NCBI RefSeq assembly: GCF_000384255.1
Contig: NZ_KB913035.1
Span: forward strand, 2,619,093 to 2,683,092
DNA: 64,000 nucleotides
Direction of reading: 5' to 3'
Source of the DNA: Methylotenera mobilis 13
GTDB lineage: Bacteria; Pseudomonadota; Gammaproteobacteria; Burkholderiales; Methylophilaceae
A program made the translations under genes and the position numbers. The notes below the pieces were generated by a model that ran no database searches, was not told the origin of the DNA, and worked only from the letters and a program-made list of their open reading frames with translations. Below, piece after piece: positions 50,722 to 61,830 of this stretch. The stretch's first letter is position 1. The number at the start of each line of letters is the position of its first letter.

Positions 50722-51078
50722 CTAATCTTTAACTGAGGAATGGGGTTCTTGAGGTTTTATAGTAGAGGATGCCGTGTCATCGACTTCCTGAATTGCATTC
50801 TGATTGGAAGTGCTAACTGCATCCGCCAAATAATTCGCGCCACTCTGCAAACCTGACTGTGCACTGTCCGTTGCTTGTTGAATCTCTTGCTGAAGCTTCT
50901 GCAACTCCGCAAACCGCGACTCACGATTCACTTCATCTTTAATCTGTGCCATATAACGCTGCATACGCCCCACCACGGTACCGATGGTACGGGCTACTTT
51001 AGGCAGTTTCTCAGGACCTATCACGATAAGTGCAACAATTGCAATCACAACCAATTCAGAAAATGCAATATCAAACAT
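50722..51078 (-). CDS. tatB: Sec-independent translocase TatB
   Basis: 118-residue protein, one N-terminal TM helix with the FDIAFSELVVIAIVALIVIGPEKLP pattern (partly quoted: FSELVVI, IGPEKLP), an amphipathic helix, then a polar tail. It forms the substrate-binding complex with TatC. It is 51 bases after tatA. Confidence 0.95.
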   Translation of the reverse strand: MFDIAFSELVVIAIVALIVIGPEKLPKVARTIGTVVGRMQRYMAQIKDEVNRESRFAELQKLQQEIQQATDSAQSGLQSGANYLADAVSTSNQNAIQEVDDTASSTIKPQEPHSSVKD

Positions 51079-51129
51079 TCTGCCTAAATCCTATTCCCAA
51101 TATGCCTAACAGCTCAGCATTCCATGCTG

Positions 51130-51480
51130 CTATTTAGCAGCAGTAGCCTTAGCTTTTGAAGGCGCCTTCTTTGTGGTAGTCGATTTAGCTTTAGTTGCTG
51201 TTTTGGTTGCTGTAGCTGGCTTAGCAGCGGCTCTTTTCCTAGCCGCAGACTTAGAAGAAACAATTTCAACAGAATCGCCTTCAATCAATACTGTTTTATC
51301 AGCAACTTCTGCTTGTTCTGGAGCACCCGCAGCCGCCTGCTTGCCTTCATTGACCGCATCTTTAAAGTTTTTTACTGCACCACCAACGTCTCCGCCAATG
51401 TTACGAAGTTTTTTTGTACCAAACACGAGTACTACAATGAGTAAAACTACTAACCAATGCCACCAAGCTCCGATTCCCAT
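51130..51480 (-). CDS. tatA: Sec-independent translocase TatA with lysine/alanine-rich tail
   Basis: Pore-forming component, 116 residues from ATG 51480 ([21 protein letters not shown]); a more upstream in-frame start would place charged residues before the short TM helix. [21 protein letters not shown] is the hinge and amphipathic helix (partly quoted). The last 40 or so residues are almost only Lys, Ala, Thr and Arg, resembling a histone H1 tail, longer and more basic than usual TatA tails. Confidence 0.94.
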   Translation of the reverse strand: MGIGAWWHWLVVLLIVVLVFGTKKLRNIGGDVGGAVKNFKDAVNEGKQAAAGAPEQAEVADKTVLIEGDSVEIVSSKSAARKRAAAKPATATKTATKAKSTTTKKAPSKAKATAAK

Positions 51481-51508
51481 TGTCAATCTCCTCAATATAT
51501 ATTGTTAA

Positions 51509-51847
51509 CTATGTTCTAGGTAGCGTATCGCCGCCACCAAACACATGCATGTGTATATGAAATACTTCCTGACCACCTTCACGCCCAGTATTAATCATTG
51601 TGCGGAATCCAACCAGTCCCTGTTGCTTAGCCAACTCTGGTGCTAGCAATAGCATCTTACCCAATAAAGTTTGATGTTGCGAGCTACAACTTGCCAAACT
51701 TTCAACATGCTGTTTAGGCACTATTAAAAAATGTACTTTAGTGATGGGATGTATGTCATGAAAGGCAATCACATCATCATCTTCATATATCTTCCTTGAA
51801 GGGATATCGCCTTGAACAATTTTACAAAAAATACAATCAGCACTCAT
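51509..51847 (-). CDS. HIT-family hydrolase (HinT-like)
   Basis: 112-residue purine nucleoside phosphoramidase-type protein. It starts at ATG 51847 (MSADCIFCKIVQGDIPS). It has the AFHDIHPITKVHFLIVPK block (partly quoted) and the histidine triad HIHMHVFGGG near residue 98. It lies between hisE and tatA, a common betaproteobacterial order. Confidence 0.94.
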   Translation of the reverse strand: MSADCIFCKIVQGDIPSRKIYEDDDVIAFHDIHPITKVHFLIVPKQHVESLASCSSQHQTLLGKMLLLAPELAKQQGLVGFRTMINTGREGGQEVFHIHMHVFGGGDTLPRT

Positions 51848-51927
51848 TTTATATTCTTTCAACTTTCCGCTTTAAATCACCCAAGGATTGTAGAGGGTTA
51901 TAAAAAAATTTAGCTATTAATAAACCA

Positions 51928-52263
51928 TCAATCCTGTTTGCCGCGACTAGCCTTCTCTTCAATACCAGACAATCCTTCTCGCCTAGCTAACTCTAACAGT
52001 ATATCTTGTGGCTTTAAATCAGCTTTGGCCAGCATAATCATTGTGTGGAACCACAAGTCTGCAGTTTCATAGATAATCTCATCCTTGTTACCGCCTTTGG
52101 CAGCAATGACAGTTTCAGTAGCTTCCTCACCTATTTTTTTAAGAATACTATCCATCCCTTTAGCATATAACTTCGCAACATAAGATGATGTCGGATCTGC
52201 AGACTTACGCTGCTCCAACAATTCTGAAAGTCGTGCTAACACATCATTCATATCATCACTCAT
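51928..52263 (-). CDS. hisE: Phosphoribosyl-ATP pyrophosphatase HisE
   Basis: Second histidine-pathway step, PR-ATP to PR-AMP. 111 residues from ATG 52263, which overlaps the hisI stop; ATG 52251 (MNDVLARL) is also possible. MazG-like helical fold with the metal-binding [13 protein letters not shown] and [14 protein letters not shown] (E-x2-E, E-x2-D type) motifs. Separate from HisI, unlike the E. coli fusion. Confidence 0.95.
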   Translation of the reverse strand: MSDDMNDVLARLSELLEQRKSADPTSSYVAKLYAKGMDSILKKIGEEATETVIAAKGGNKDEIIYETADLWFHTMIMLAKADLKPQDILLELARREGLSGIEEKASRGKQD

Positions 52264-52642
52264 GCTTATAAATTTCATCAGGGTTTTTAATAACGGGCTG
52301 ATCTATCACCCAAGTATCTTCTTTTAGGATTTTAAAGAAGCAATTGTGCCGACCAGTATGACAGGCTATACCACCAATCTGCTCAACCTTAAGCAAGACC
52401 ACATCCTCATCGCAATCCAAACGGATTTCATGTATTTTTTGAACGTGCCCAGACTCCTCACCTTTATGCCACAGCCTATTGCGCGATCTTGACCAATAGA
52501 CGGCTCGATTTGTTTCGCTACTCAACTGCAGAGCTTCACGGTTCATCCATGCAAACATCAACACTCGTCCTGTGTCGTACTCTTGAGCAATAACAGGAAC
52601 AAGACCATTGGCATCCCAAGTTACTTCATCTAACCAACTCAT
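52256..52642 (-). CDS. hisI: Phosphoribosyl-AMP cyclohydrolase HisI
   Basis: Third histidine-pathway step, opening the purine ring of PR-AMP. 128 residues with the zinc/magnesium motif [28 protein letters not shown] (partly quoted: [16 protein letters not shown]). Metal cysteines in DCD and CHTGRHNC are present. The start is ATG 52642. Confidence 0.96.
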   Translation of the reverse strand: MSWLDEVTWDANGLVPVIAQEYDTGRVLMFAWMNREALQLSSETNRAVYWSRSRNRLWHKGEESGHVQKIHEIRLDCDEDVVLLKVEQIGGIACHTGRHNCFFKILKEDTWVIDQPVIKNPDEIYKHE

Positions 52643-52734
52643 CCGATAACCTATCTATTGAAACTTCTGTTTAACTTACCACTTTACGCCAGTAAATGTA
52701 ACGTCAACTCATCACTAGCATCTGCGTTAGGCAG

Positions 52735-53502
52735 TTACAACCTAACTTCAATCCCATGCTGTGCCATATACTCTTTTGCCTGCTTAACTGTATATTCCCC
52801 ATAGTGAAAAATACTAGCCGCCAACACAGCATCAGCGCCACCCTCTTTCACTCCATCGACTAGATGCTGTAAGTTACCTACACCGCCTGATGCGATGATT
52901 GGCACTTCCACTGCATTACTAATGGCCTTATTAAGCGGATTATTAAATCCGATTTTGGTACCATCTCTGTCCATGCTAGTGATCAGCAACTCGCCTGCTC
53001 CAAGGCTGACCATATACTCTGCCCACTTAACTGCATCCAAACCAGTTGGTTTACGTCCGCCATGTGTAAAGACTTCCCATTCGAATGGCTGGTTATCTAC
53101 TTTTTTGGCATCAATCGCAACTACAATACATTGCGAGCCAAACTTAGCAGTGGCATCTTGCACTACTTTAGGATTAAGCACTGCTGTTGTATTGATACTC
53201 ACTTTGTCAGCACCTGCATTTAAAAGGCGACGCACATCTTCAACCTCGCGCACACCACCACCTACTGTTAGTGGGATAAATACCTGACTCGCCACTTCTT
53301 CAATGATATGCAGAATAAGGCCTCGGTTATCTGAGCTTGCTGTAATATCTAAGAAAGTGAGCTCATCTGCTCCCTGCTCATCATAACGCCTAGCAATCTC
53401 TACTGGATCGCCAGCGTCTCTCAGCTCAAGAAAGTTAACACCCTTGACTACACGACCGTTAGTGACATCCAAGCAAGGAATAATACGTTTGGCTAATCCC
53501 AT
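52735..53502 (-). CDS. hisF: Imidazole glycerol phosphate synthase, HisF cyclase subunit
   Basis: 255-residue (beta/alpha)8 barrel joining ammonia, supplied by HisH, to PRFAR to give imidazole-glycerol phosphate and AICAR. It begins KRIIPCLDV with catalytic Asp11, and the second catalytic Asp is in [11 protein letters not shown] near residue 130-180. It lies 10 bases after hisA; a 92-base gap precedes hisI. Confidence 0.97.
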   Translation of the reverse strand: MGLAKRIIPCLDVTNGRVVKGVNFLELRDAGDPVEIARRYDEQGADELTFLDITASSDNRGLILHIIEEVASQVFIPLTVGGGVREVEDVRRLLNAGADKVSINTTAVLNPKVVQDATAKFGSQCIVVAIDAKKVDNQPFEWEVFTHGGRKPTGLDAVKWAEYMVSLGAGELLITSMDRDGTKIGFNNPLNKAISNAVEVPIIASGGVGNLQHLVDGVKEGGADAVLAASIFHYGEYTVKQAKEYMAQHGIEVRL

Positions 53503-53512
53503 CAGCTAAACC

Positions 53513-54253
53513 TTATGCACTTAACTCATCGGCAAGCTTCTGTGCTGCCGCAAAATCTAAAGTGCCTTCATAAATCGCACGACCTGTAATCGTGCCAATA
53601 ATGCCTTCACTAGCTACTGCACAAAGTTTTTTAACATCTTCTAAATTTGTAACGCCACCAGAAGCAATCACTGGTATTGTCAATGCTTGCGCTAAGGCCA
53701 CAGTGGCTTCGATATTGACACCAGTCAGCATGCCATCACGACCAATATCCGTGTATACAATCGACTCAACACCGTAATCTTCGAATTTTTTTGCCAAATC
53801 AATGACGTCATGACCAGTCAACTTAGACCAGCCATCAATCGCAACTTTACCATCCTTAGCATCTAGGCCTACCATAATCTGCCCAGGGAAAGCATAACAA
53901 GCCTCATGTAAGAAACCTGGTGTTTTGACTGCGGCAGTTCCAATAATCACGTAATCAATGCCGCTATCCAAATAACGCTCAATAGTATCTAGGTCTCGAA
54001 TACCACCGCCTAATTGGATAGGTATATCACCACCGACAGCGCTGACAATAGATTTAATTGCGCCTTCATTCACAGGCTTACCTGCAAAAGCGCCATTTAA
54101 GTCCACAAGGTGTAATCGCTTACCGCCAAGATCAACCCAATGCCTAGCCATCGCGCCTGGGTCTTCCGAAAATACGGTTGATTCTTCCATCAAACCTTGC
54201 TTAAGTCTGACACAGTGACCATCTTTTAAATCAATTGCTGGGATAATTAACAT
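53513..54253 (-). CDS. hisA: ProFAR isomerase HisA
   Basis: Fourth-step isomerase, 246 residues, (beta/alpha)8 barrel related to HisF. Catalytic Asp in IPAIDLKDG near residue 8 and Asp/Thr in [10 protein letters not shown] near 128 are present. A phosphate-binding ASGGV follows. It sits between hisH and hisF. Confidence 0.97.
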   Translation of the reverse strand: MLIIPAIDLKDGHCVRLKQGLMEESTVFSEDPGAMARHWVDLGGKRLHLVDLNGAFAGKPVNEGAIKSIVSAVGGDIPIQLGGGIRDLDTIERYLDSGIDYVIIGTAAVKTPGFLHEACYAFPGQIMVGLDAKDGKVAIDGWSKLTGHDVIDLAKKFEDYGVESIVYTDIGRDGMLTGVNIEATVALAQALTIPVIASGGVTNLEDVKKLCAVASEGIIGTITGRAIYEGTLDFAAAQKLADELSA

Positions 54254-54332
54254 AGTGAAAATTAATTTTATATACGAAAAAGTTAAAAAGGAGAAAAGCT
54301 GTTATACATTTAAGATAATCTACTGAGATAAT

Positions 54333-54995
54333 CTATTTAGGCGTCCAACTAACAAAATTACTCAATAATTGTAAGCCCGCGTGAGCACTTTTTTCTGGGT
54401 GAAACTGTACTGCAAATAAATTATCTTTAGCAACAGCGCAAGTGAAGCGCTCAGGATAATTGGTAAAGCCCTCAATGATACCTTCATCTTCAGGCTGCAC
54501 ATAATAGCTATGTACATAATAGAATCTAGCACCATCTTCAATACCGTGCCAAAGAGGATGCGCATTAGCATCAGGACTGCGGTGCTGATAGACCTGATTC
54601 CAGCCCATATGAGGCACTTTTAGCTTCTCACCTTGGGCATCAACCATATTTTCAGTGACAAATCTTTTCACACTGCCTTTAAAGAACCCTAGACCCGCGG
54701 CATCACCTTCCTCAGAGTGCTCAAATAGCATCTGAAGGCCAATACAAATACCTAAAAACGGTTTGTTTTGAGCTGCATCCAACACCGCAGCTCGCAACCC
54801 TCTTGCATCTAACTCTTTGATGCAATCAGGCATCGCTCCCTGACCAGGGAATACAACACGTGACGCCTTTGCAACATCATCAGGACGACTCGTCACAACT
54901 ACATTTTTTGTAGGTGCAACATGCTCCAATGCCTTAGACACCGAGCGTAAGTTACCCATACCATAATCAACTACTGCAATATCAATTGTACTCAT
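54333..54995 (-). CDS. hisH: Imidazole glycerol phosphate synthase, HisH glutaminase subunit
   Basis: 220-residue class I glutamine amidotransferase supplying ammonia to HisF. Catalytic triad Cys84 in GICIGLQ, His199 and Glu201 in FHPEKS. Standard length. A 10-base direct repeat AGATAATCTA (54313-54322, 54326-54335) spans its stop codon. Confidence 0.97.
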   Translation of the reverse strand: MSTIDIAVVDYGMGNLRSVSKALEHVAPTKNVVVTSRPDDVAKASRVVFPGQGAMPDCIKELDARGLRAAVLDAAQNKPFLGICIGLQMLFEHSEEGDAAGLGFFKGSVKRFVTENMVDAQGEKLKVPHMGWNQVYQHRSPDANAHPLWHGIEDGARFYYVHSYYVQPEDEGIIEGFTNYPERFTCAVAKDNLFAVQFHPEKSAHAGLQLLSNFVSWTPK

Positions 54996-55044
54996 ATTTT
55001 AAATACGGCCTAAGGTCATTTCTCACGGTTGCTCGATGGCAGAC

Positions 55045-55632
55045 TTACAAACTACCTTTGGTCGACGGCATAATACCAGCCATACGTGCATCTAGCTCAA
55101 CTGCCATACGTAGTGCGCGCCCAAAAGCTTTAAATATGGTTTCTGCTTGATGGTGAGCATTATGACCCTTCAAGTTATCAATATGCAAAGTGACATTGGC
55201 ATGATTCACAAAGCCCTGAAAAAACTCATGCACTAAATCCACATCAAAAGTACCAATAGCAGCACGCGTAAATGTACAGCCAAACTCTAATCCTGGACGC
55301 CCAGAAATATCTAGCACAACTCTTGATAGCGCCTCATCTAATGGCACATAGGCATGTCCATAACGGCGAATACCTTTTTTATCTCCTACCGCCTGTGCGA
55401 ATGCCTGACCAAGCGTAATACCAATATCCTCAACTGTATGATGTGCATCAATATGTAAGTCACCCTTAGCATTCACTTCGATATCCATCATGCCATGACG
55501 GGCAATTTGGTCCAGCATATGATCCAAAAAGCCTAAGCCAGTGTTAAATTGAGAAACGCCAGTGCCATCTAAGTTGATGCTCACTGTAATTTGAGTTTCT
55601 AAAGTATTCCTAGTAATTTTAGCGTTACGCAT
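55045..55632 (-). CDS. hisB: Imidazoleglycerol-phosphate dehydratase HisB
   Basis: 195-residue monofunctional IGPD with paired manganese-binding motifs HHTVEDI near residue 68 and [15 protein letters not shown] near 167. The phosphatase domain fused in E. coli HisB is absent. In the transcript order it is the gene after hps, from which it is separated by a terminator; it therefore needs its own promoter, none clear within the 85-base gap. Confidence 0.97.
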   Translation of the reverse strand: MRNAKITRNTLETQITVSINLDGTGVSQFNTGLGFLDHMLDQIARHGMMDIEVNAKGDLHIDAHHTVEDIGITLGQAFAQAVGDKKGIRRYGHAYVPLDEALSRVVLDISGRPGLEFGCTFTRAAIGTFDVDLVHEFFQGFVNHANVTLHIDNLKGHNAHHQAETIFKAFGRALRMAVELDARMAGIMPSTKGSL

Positions 55633-55720
55633 AAGTCTAATGTTTTATATTATCAGCCTGCATTTTAACCCATTAAAAGGTTGTAACACATAGCTACATG
55701 ATGAATTTAAAATCTAAAAT

Positions 55721-55752
55721 AAAAAAACCCCAGTTTTAAGACTGGGGTTTTC
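55721..55752 (-). terminator. intrinsic terminator of hps
   Basis: Stem AAAACCCCAG / CTGGGGTTTT around an 8-base loop, with a run of seven T after it on the minus strand. It begins about 28 bases after the hps stop codon and lies between hps and hisB. Confidence 0.9.
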
Positions 55753-55779
55753 ATTTTACTACTTAGATATCAACAGATA

Positions 55780-56457
55780 TTAACTAAATAATTTTTTGAT
55801 CCAGCCGAACAAACCACCTGTAGAACCGCCATGAGCGATTGCAGTGATTTCTGCAGCAGCAGCAGCTGGGTCAGCAGCGCCGTAAATTGCAGCACCAGCA
55901 ACAATGATTGTTGCGCCAGCGTCACGAACTTGTGCAGCTGTAGCAGCTTTAACGCCACCAGCCACTGAGATTTCAAGACCTAAGTTCAAACCAGCAACTA
56001 ATGCCAAGTCAGCAAATGGTGTTTGACCAGCAGCTTGTTGATCCAAACCAGTATGCACGCCAATGATGTGCGCGCCTAATTTAGCAACTTCTTGTGTGCG
56101 TGCTTTTTTATCAGCAACGTTGATCAAATCAACTTGTGCTTTTTTACCGTATTTGTTAGCTACATCAATCACGCCTTTGATTGTACCGATGTCTGAAGTA
56201 CCCAATACTGTACAGATATCTGCACCAGCTTTGTAGAATGGCTCAGCTTCGTAGAAACCAGCATCCATTGTTTTCAAGTCAACTAAGATTTTGTTGTTTG
56301 GGAACTTAGCACGCAATGTTTGAAGCAATTTGATACCGTTATGCTTAATGCATGGTGTACCAATTTCTAAAATATCCACGTGTGGAGCAACTTTAGCTGC
56401 TAAAGCAACTGTTGCGTCGAAATCTAATGAGTCTAATGCCATTTGGGTTTGTGCCAC
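55780..56457 (-). CDS. hps: 3-hexulose-6-phosphate synthase
   Basis: 225-residue (beta/alpha)8 enzyme that condenses formaldehyde with ribulose 5-phosphate, the entry step of the RuMP cycle. It has the family's LALD-type opening (MALDSLDF), EIGTPCIKHNG near residue 31, and the catalytic D60-x-K62-x-x-D65 array of the orotidylate decarboxylase suprafamily. VAGGV and a short C-terminal extension ending GWIKKLFS follow. It starts with GTG with GGAGG seven bases upstream, a strong site. It interrupts hisC and hisB and has its own terminator. The 6-phospho-3-hexuloisomerase gene is not in the window. Orotidylate decarboxylase is unlikely given the motif context. Confidence 0.95.
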   Translation of the reverse strand: MAQTQMALDSLDFDATVALAAKVAPHVDILEIGTPCIKHNGIKLLQTLRAKFPNNKILVDLKTMDAGFYEAEPFYKAGADICTVLGTSDIGTIKGVIDVANKYGKKAQVDLINVADKKARTQEVAKLGAHIIGVHTGLDQQAAGQTPFADLALVAGLNLGLEISVAGGVKAATAAQVRDAGATIIVAGAAIYGAADPAAAAAEITAIAHGGSTGGLFGWIKKLFS

Positions 56458-56529
56458 GATACATCCTCCAACTAATAATAAATCAAAATAATGACTTACC
56501 TAGGTTAAAAATACAGATTGAAAATAATT

Positions 56530-56535
56530 ATTATA
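56530..56535 (-). promoter_or_regulatory. candidate -10 of the hps promoter
   Basis: Perfect TATAAT on minus, about 70 bases upstream of the hps start, in the 259-base gap after hisC. No good -35 is found at 16-18 bases, so it may need an activator or be fortuitous. Confidence 0.35.
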
Positions 56536-56716
56536 TTGTGCACAAAACGCACATTTCGCTATCATAACCGCACTTCGTGTGAAAATTCAAACTTTTCGTG
56601 CTTAATTTGTATGTTTTATCAATCTGGCACCTTTAAATTGCTTAAATCATTCAAAAATCTCTCACAAAAAGCCAGTTCTAAGCATTATTCAAGCACTTAT
56701 TAAAGTGATAACATCA

Positions 56717-57778
56717 TCAACTTAGAATTGCTCTCAGCGCCTTGAGCAAGAGCTCTGACTGCGCATCAGTACCAATTGTGATGCGTAAATACGGCGCGAT
56801 TCTACTAGGTGATTTAAAGTGACGCACAATAATATTGTGTTCACGTAATGCTGAACTTAATTCAGCACCATCACGTGTTTGATGTTTAGCAAATATAAAG
56901 TTTGCGCCTGACGGCAACACGTCAAAACCTAAGGACACTAAGTCTTTAATGAGCGCCTCACGCGTAGCAACGACCTTAGCACACGTTTCATCAAAGTAGT
57001 CAGCATCAAGCATGGCTGCGACAGCGCCTGCTGAAGCAAAACGATCGATAGGGTAAGAGTTAAAACTATCTTTCACACGTATCAAGGCTTCTATCAACTC
57101 AAATGAACCAAGCGCATAGCCAACGCGCAAACCCGCCAAAGAGCGTGCTTTAGATAAGGTATGCGTAACAAGCAAGTTAGGATATTGATTAACTAAAGTG
57201 ACTGCAGACTCTGTACCAAAATCTACATACGCCTCATCTATCACCACTACTGATTCGGTATTGTTTTGCAATAGCCATTCGATTTTCGCAAGTGGCAACG
57301 GCATGCCAGTTGGTGCGTTAGGATTAGGAAATATGATGCCACCATTAGGCTTTTTATAGTCTTCTACGCAAATGCCAAAGTCTTCTGCCAGCGGAATCGT
57401 TTGATAGTTAATGTCATACAATCCGCAGTAGACTGGGTAAAAGCTGTAAGTAATATCAGGGAACAACAAGGGCAGGTCATGTTTTAATAATGCTTGAAAC
57501 ACATGGGCTAAAACCTCATCAGATCCGTTACCTACAAACACTTGACTGCTATCTAAATGATGTACTTTAGCAATTGCAGCTTTTAATGCGTCAGAATTGG
57601 GGTCTGGGTATAGACGCAATGTCTCTGCGGCCTCTAACTTTAGAGCCTCAATTACTTTTTGACTTGGCCCATAAGGGTTTTCATTGGTATTTAACTTCAC
57701 CAAATTATTAATTTTTGGTTGTTCGCCTGGCACATAAGGGGTGAGCTTATGAACAACATCACTCCAATATTTACTCAT
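56717..57778 (-). CDS. hisC: Histidinol-phosphate aminotransferase HisC
   Basis: PLP-dependent fold-type I enzyme, 353 residues, converting imidazole-acetol phosphate to histidinol phosphate. NENPYGPS near residue 32, NPNAPTG near 152, and the Schiff-base lysine in [17 protein letters not shown] near 209 are present (partly quoted: LSKARSLAG). It is the last gene of the hisG-hisD-hisC group before hps; 142 bases separate it from hisD. Confidence 0.96.
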   Translation of the reverse strand: MSKYWSDVVHKLTPYVPGEQPKINNLVKLNTNENPYGPSQKVIEALKLEAAETLRLYPDPNSDALKAAIAKVHHLDSSQVFVGNGSDEVLAHVFQALLKHDLPLLFPDITYSFYPVYCGLYDINYQTIPLAEDFGICVEDYKKPNGGIIFPNPNAPTGMPLPLAKIEWLLQNNTESVVVIDEAYVDFGTESAVTLVNQYPNLLVTHTLSKARSLAGLRVGYALGSFELIEALIRVKDSFNSYPIDRFASAGAVAAMLDADYFDETCAKVVATREALIKDLVSLGFDVLPSGANFIFAKHQTRDGAELSSALREHNIIVRHFKSPSRIAPYLRITIGTDAQSELLLKALRAILS

Positions 57779-57920
57779 ACTAAAACCTCGGACATATTCT
57801 TTGTCATCACATTATCCAACGTGAAATTAATCAATAGGTGCGCACCATCAAATTGGTATACGCTTTATCGAACATTAACGTACCACCTGTGAACCCCGAT
57901 GGTTAAAATGCCAATCAAGA

Positions 57921-59216
57921 CTATTTAAGACGATACTCCGCAGAGCGCGCGTGTGCTTGCAGACCTTCACCGTAAGCTAACGTGGCAGCAACCTTACCTA
58001 ACACTTGCGCACCTTCTGAAGACACCATAATCAAGCTTGAGCGCTTTTGGAAGTCGTAAACACCTAACGGTGATGAAAATCTTGCGGTACGCGAAGTAGG
58101 CAAGACGTGATTTGGTCCTGCGCAGTAATCACCCAGGGCCTCACAGGTATCACGTCCCATAAAAATAGCACCCGCGTGTTTAATTTTCTTACTAAAGGCT
58201 AATGGCTCTTCAACAGATAATTCCAAGTGCTCTGGCGCAATGTAGTTACTGATTTCTGCCGCCTCTTCCAAATCACGCACATGGATTAAAGCACCACGGT
58301 CTGTCAATGAAGTGGTAATAATATCTTTACGCGGCATTTCTTGTACCAATCTCTCGATACTAGCAGCCACTTTGTCTAAAAAGTCAGCATCAGGGCTCAG
58401 CAAAATAGATTGCGCTAGTTCATCATGCTCAGCTTGCGAGAACAAGTCCATTGCAATCCAGTCAGGATTAGTTTTCCCATCACAAATGACCAGAATCTCA
58501 GACGGGCCGGCCACCATATCAATACCTACTACGCCAAATACGCGACGTTTAGCAGCGGCAACATAAGCATTGCCAGGACCTACTATTTTATCAACTTGTG
58601 GGACTGTTTCTGTACCATACGCCAATGCACCAACTGCTTGAGCACCACCTAGACAGAATACACGGTCAACACCACACACGGCAGCAGCAGCCAAGACCAA
58701 CTGATTTTTCTCACCGTTTGGCGTAGGTACAACCATAATCAACTCTTGAACGCCTGCCACTTTCGCAGGTATCGCATTCATCAATACAGAAGATGGATAT
58801 GCAGCTTTCCCGCCTGGGACATACAAACCAACACGGTCAAGTGATGTTACTTGCTGGCCAAGCAAAGTGCCGTCAGCCTCTGTATAGCTCCATGAACTCA
58901 TCAATTGCTTTTCATGATAACTTTTCACACGGTCCGCAGCAGTTTGTAATGCCGATCGCTGCTCTGCTGGTAAACCATTCAATGCCGCAACCAATTCAGA
59001 CTGACTGATTTCAAGCTCACTGATTTTGCTAGCATTTGTTTTATCGAAACGATTCGTATATTCAAGCACTGCAGCATCACCACGATTTTTAACATCTTTT
59101 AAGATATTAGCTACTACCACATCAATGCTATCGTCTTGCGCTGTTTCAAATGCAAGCAATTGTTTTAAGTTGGCTTGGAAATCACTATCTGAAGTAGAAA
59201 AACGTCTAATTTTCAT
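57921..59216 (-). CDS. hisD: Histidinol dehydrogenase HisD
   Basis: 431-residue zinc-dependent enzyme carrying out the last two NAD-linked oxidations to histidine. It has GLYVPGG near residue 128, [17 protein letters not shown] near 208, and the active-site AGPSEILVI and [13 protein letters not shown] region near 258. It lies 24 bases after hisG. Confidence 0.97.
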   Translation of the reverse strand: MKIRRFSTSDSDFQANLKQLLAFETAQDDSIDVVVANILKDVKNRGDAAVLEYTNRFDKTNASKISELEISQSELVAALNGLPAEQRSALQTAADRVKSYHEKQLMSSWSYTEADGTLLGQQVTSLDRVGLYVPGGKAAYPSSVLMNAIPAKVAGVQELIMVVPTPNGEKNQLVLAAAAVCGVDRVFCLGGAQAVGALAYGTETVPQVDKIVGPGNAYVAAAKRRVFGVVGIDMVAGPSEILVICDGKTNPDWIAMDLFSQAEHDELAQSILLSPDADFLDKVAASIERLVQEMPRKDIITTSLTDRGALIHVRDLEEAAEISNYIAPEHLELSVEEPLAFSKKIKHAGAIFMGRDTCEALGDYCAGPNHVLPTSRTARFSSPLGVYDFQKRSSLIMVSSEGAQVLGKVAATLAYGEGLQAHARSAEYRLK

Positions 59217-59240
59217 ATGACTAAACCTATTTACCTAAAT

Positions 59241-59885
59241 TTATTTATTCTTTGCAATGGCAGTTTGAAACGCATCCATAATCGGCTGCAACTTAGCCCT
59301 ATTAAGCTTAAGTGACGCCTGATTGACAACAAGTCTTGAGCTAATATCACCGACTTCCTCTACGGCTTTAAGCTTGTTTGCACGCAGTGTGCCACCTGTG
59401 CTGACCAAATCAACGATCACATCAGCCAACCCAACCAATGGGCCAAGCTCCATAGAACCGTACAGTTTAATTAAATCAACATGCATGCCTTTTGCTGCAA
59501 AATGCTCGCGTGCAGTTTTTACGTATTTAGTCACTACTTTAAGGCGCGCACCACTGCGAATAGAGCCAAAGTAATCAAAATCTTCACGCACAGCCACCAT
59601 CATTTTGCATTTTGCAATCTGCAAATCTATCGGCTGATACAAGCCATCGCCACCATGTTCATCTAACACGTCTTTACCAGCAATACCTAAATCAGCAGCG
59701 CCATATTGTACATAAGTAGGCACATCGGTCGCGCGCACGATAATCAAACGGACATCTGGTCGATTCGTTTCTATAATCAGCTTACGAGATGATTCTGGAT
59801 CTTCAGCCGCATGAATCCCTGCTGCTGCCAGTAATGGTGCAGTTTCTTCAAAAATTCTGCCCTTTGATAGTGCTATCGTAATCAT
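59241..59885 (-). CDS. hisG: ATP phosphoribosyltransferase catalytic subunit, short form HisG
   Basis: First, committed step: ATP plus PRPP to PR-ATP. 214 residues, the short HisG(S) lacking the C-terminal regulatory domain. Such enzymes need HisZ, a histidyl-tRNA synthetase-like partner, for activity and feedback inhibition; no HisZ is in this window. The PRPP loop [12 protein letters not shown] is near residue 160. It lies 13 bases after murA. Confidence 0.96.
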   Translation of the reverse strand: MITIALSKGRIFEETAPLLAAAGIHAAEDPESSRKLIIETNRPDVRLIIVRATDVPTYVQYGAADLGIAGKDVLDEHGGDGLYQPIDLQIAKCKMMVAVREDFDYFGSIRSGARLKVVTKYVKTAREHFAAKGMHVDLIKLYGSMELGPLVGLADVIVDLVSTGGTLRANKLKAVEEVGDISSRLVVNQASLKLNRAKLQPIMDAFQTAIAKNK

Positions 59886-59898
59886 TTTTCAGTATTCT

Positions 59899-61164
<1,266 letters not shown>

Positions 61165-61476
61165 TTACTTGGTCGCATTCAATAAAGTTTGAAGCTCACC
61201 ACTTTCGTACATGGCACGCATAATGTCTGAACCGCCAACAAATTCGCCGTTAATATACAACTGCGGGATTGTTGGCCAATTTGCATAAGTCTTAATACCC
61301 TCACGGATATTTTGATCTGCCAATACATCAATAGCAAGGTACTCTACGTTGCATGCATTGAGAATTTGCGTTGCCAAGTTTGAAAATCCACATTGTGGAA
61401 ATTTTGGACTACCCTTCATGTAAAGTACAACTGGGTTACCTGTTACCTGACTTTTAATTAATTCCTGCGTATCCAT
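61165..61476 (-). CDS. grxD: Monothiol glutaredoxin, Grx4 type
   Basis: 103-residue CGFS glutaredoxin for iron-sulfur cluster transfer. The motif Cys29-Gly-Phe-Ser32 is preceded by the lysine of YMKGSP, and the glutathione-binding WPTIPQLYINGEFVGGSDI follows near residue 68 (partly quoted). The BolA-like gene, its usual protein partner, is the next gene upstream, 54 bases away. Confidence 0.96.
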   Translation of the reverse strand: MDTQELIKSQVTGNPVVLYMKGSPKFPQCGFSNLATQILNACNVEYLAIDVLADQNIREGIKTYANWPTIPQLYINGEFVGGSDIMRAMYESGELQTLLNATK

Positions 61477-61530
61477 TATTTATCCTAATTACAAAACTTT
61501 TCACTAGTGTCTGTTAGACACACTTTAAAC

Positions 61531-61782
61531 TTAATCGTTACCTTTTAATTTCAACCACGCCTCCGGCGTAAAGGTTTTCATCGATAAAGCATGTATTTCA
61601 GCTTTCATTCTTTCACCTAACGCGGCATATACAAGCTGATGTTGCTTCACCATGTTCTTACCTACGAACTCTGGACTCACGACAATCGCCTCAAAATGCG
61701 TACCATCGTCACCTAGTACTTTTATATAATCACACGCTAAATTTTGTGTAATGTATGCTTCTAATTGCTGGGCACTTAACAC
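61531..61782 (-). CDS. BolA-family protein (IbaG-like)
   Basis: 83-residue BolA-like protein with the class II KH-like fold. Blocks: Y-I-K-V-x-G-D-D near residue 19, [14 protein letters not shown], and the C-terminal [14 protein letters not shown] (partly quoted: [13 protein letters not shown]). The invariant histidine is present. In Betaproteobacteria this gene typically sits between the ABC transporter genes and murA. Binding to the adjacent GrxD via a shared [2Fe-2S] cluster is likely by family knowledge. Confidence 0.92.
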   Translation of the reverse strand: MLSAQQLEAYITQNLACDYIKVLGDDGTHFEAIVVSPEFVGKNMVKQHQLVYAALGERMKAEIHALSMKTFTPEAWLKLKGND

Positions 61783-61830
61783 GTGTCACTCACCTTTTAT
61801 TATCGAACTCATTTATTATCCAACTTGGCA

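Noticed and set aside
54313-54335. direct repeat AGATAATCTA at the hisH stop codon
   Set aside because: Two copies only, AT-rich and short; most likely a local slippage duplication.
57837-57846. palindrome GGTGCGCACC upstream of hisC
   Set aside because: Ten bases, no repeats nearby and no known operator; compatible with chance.
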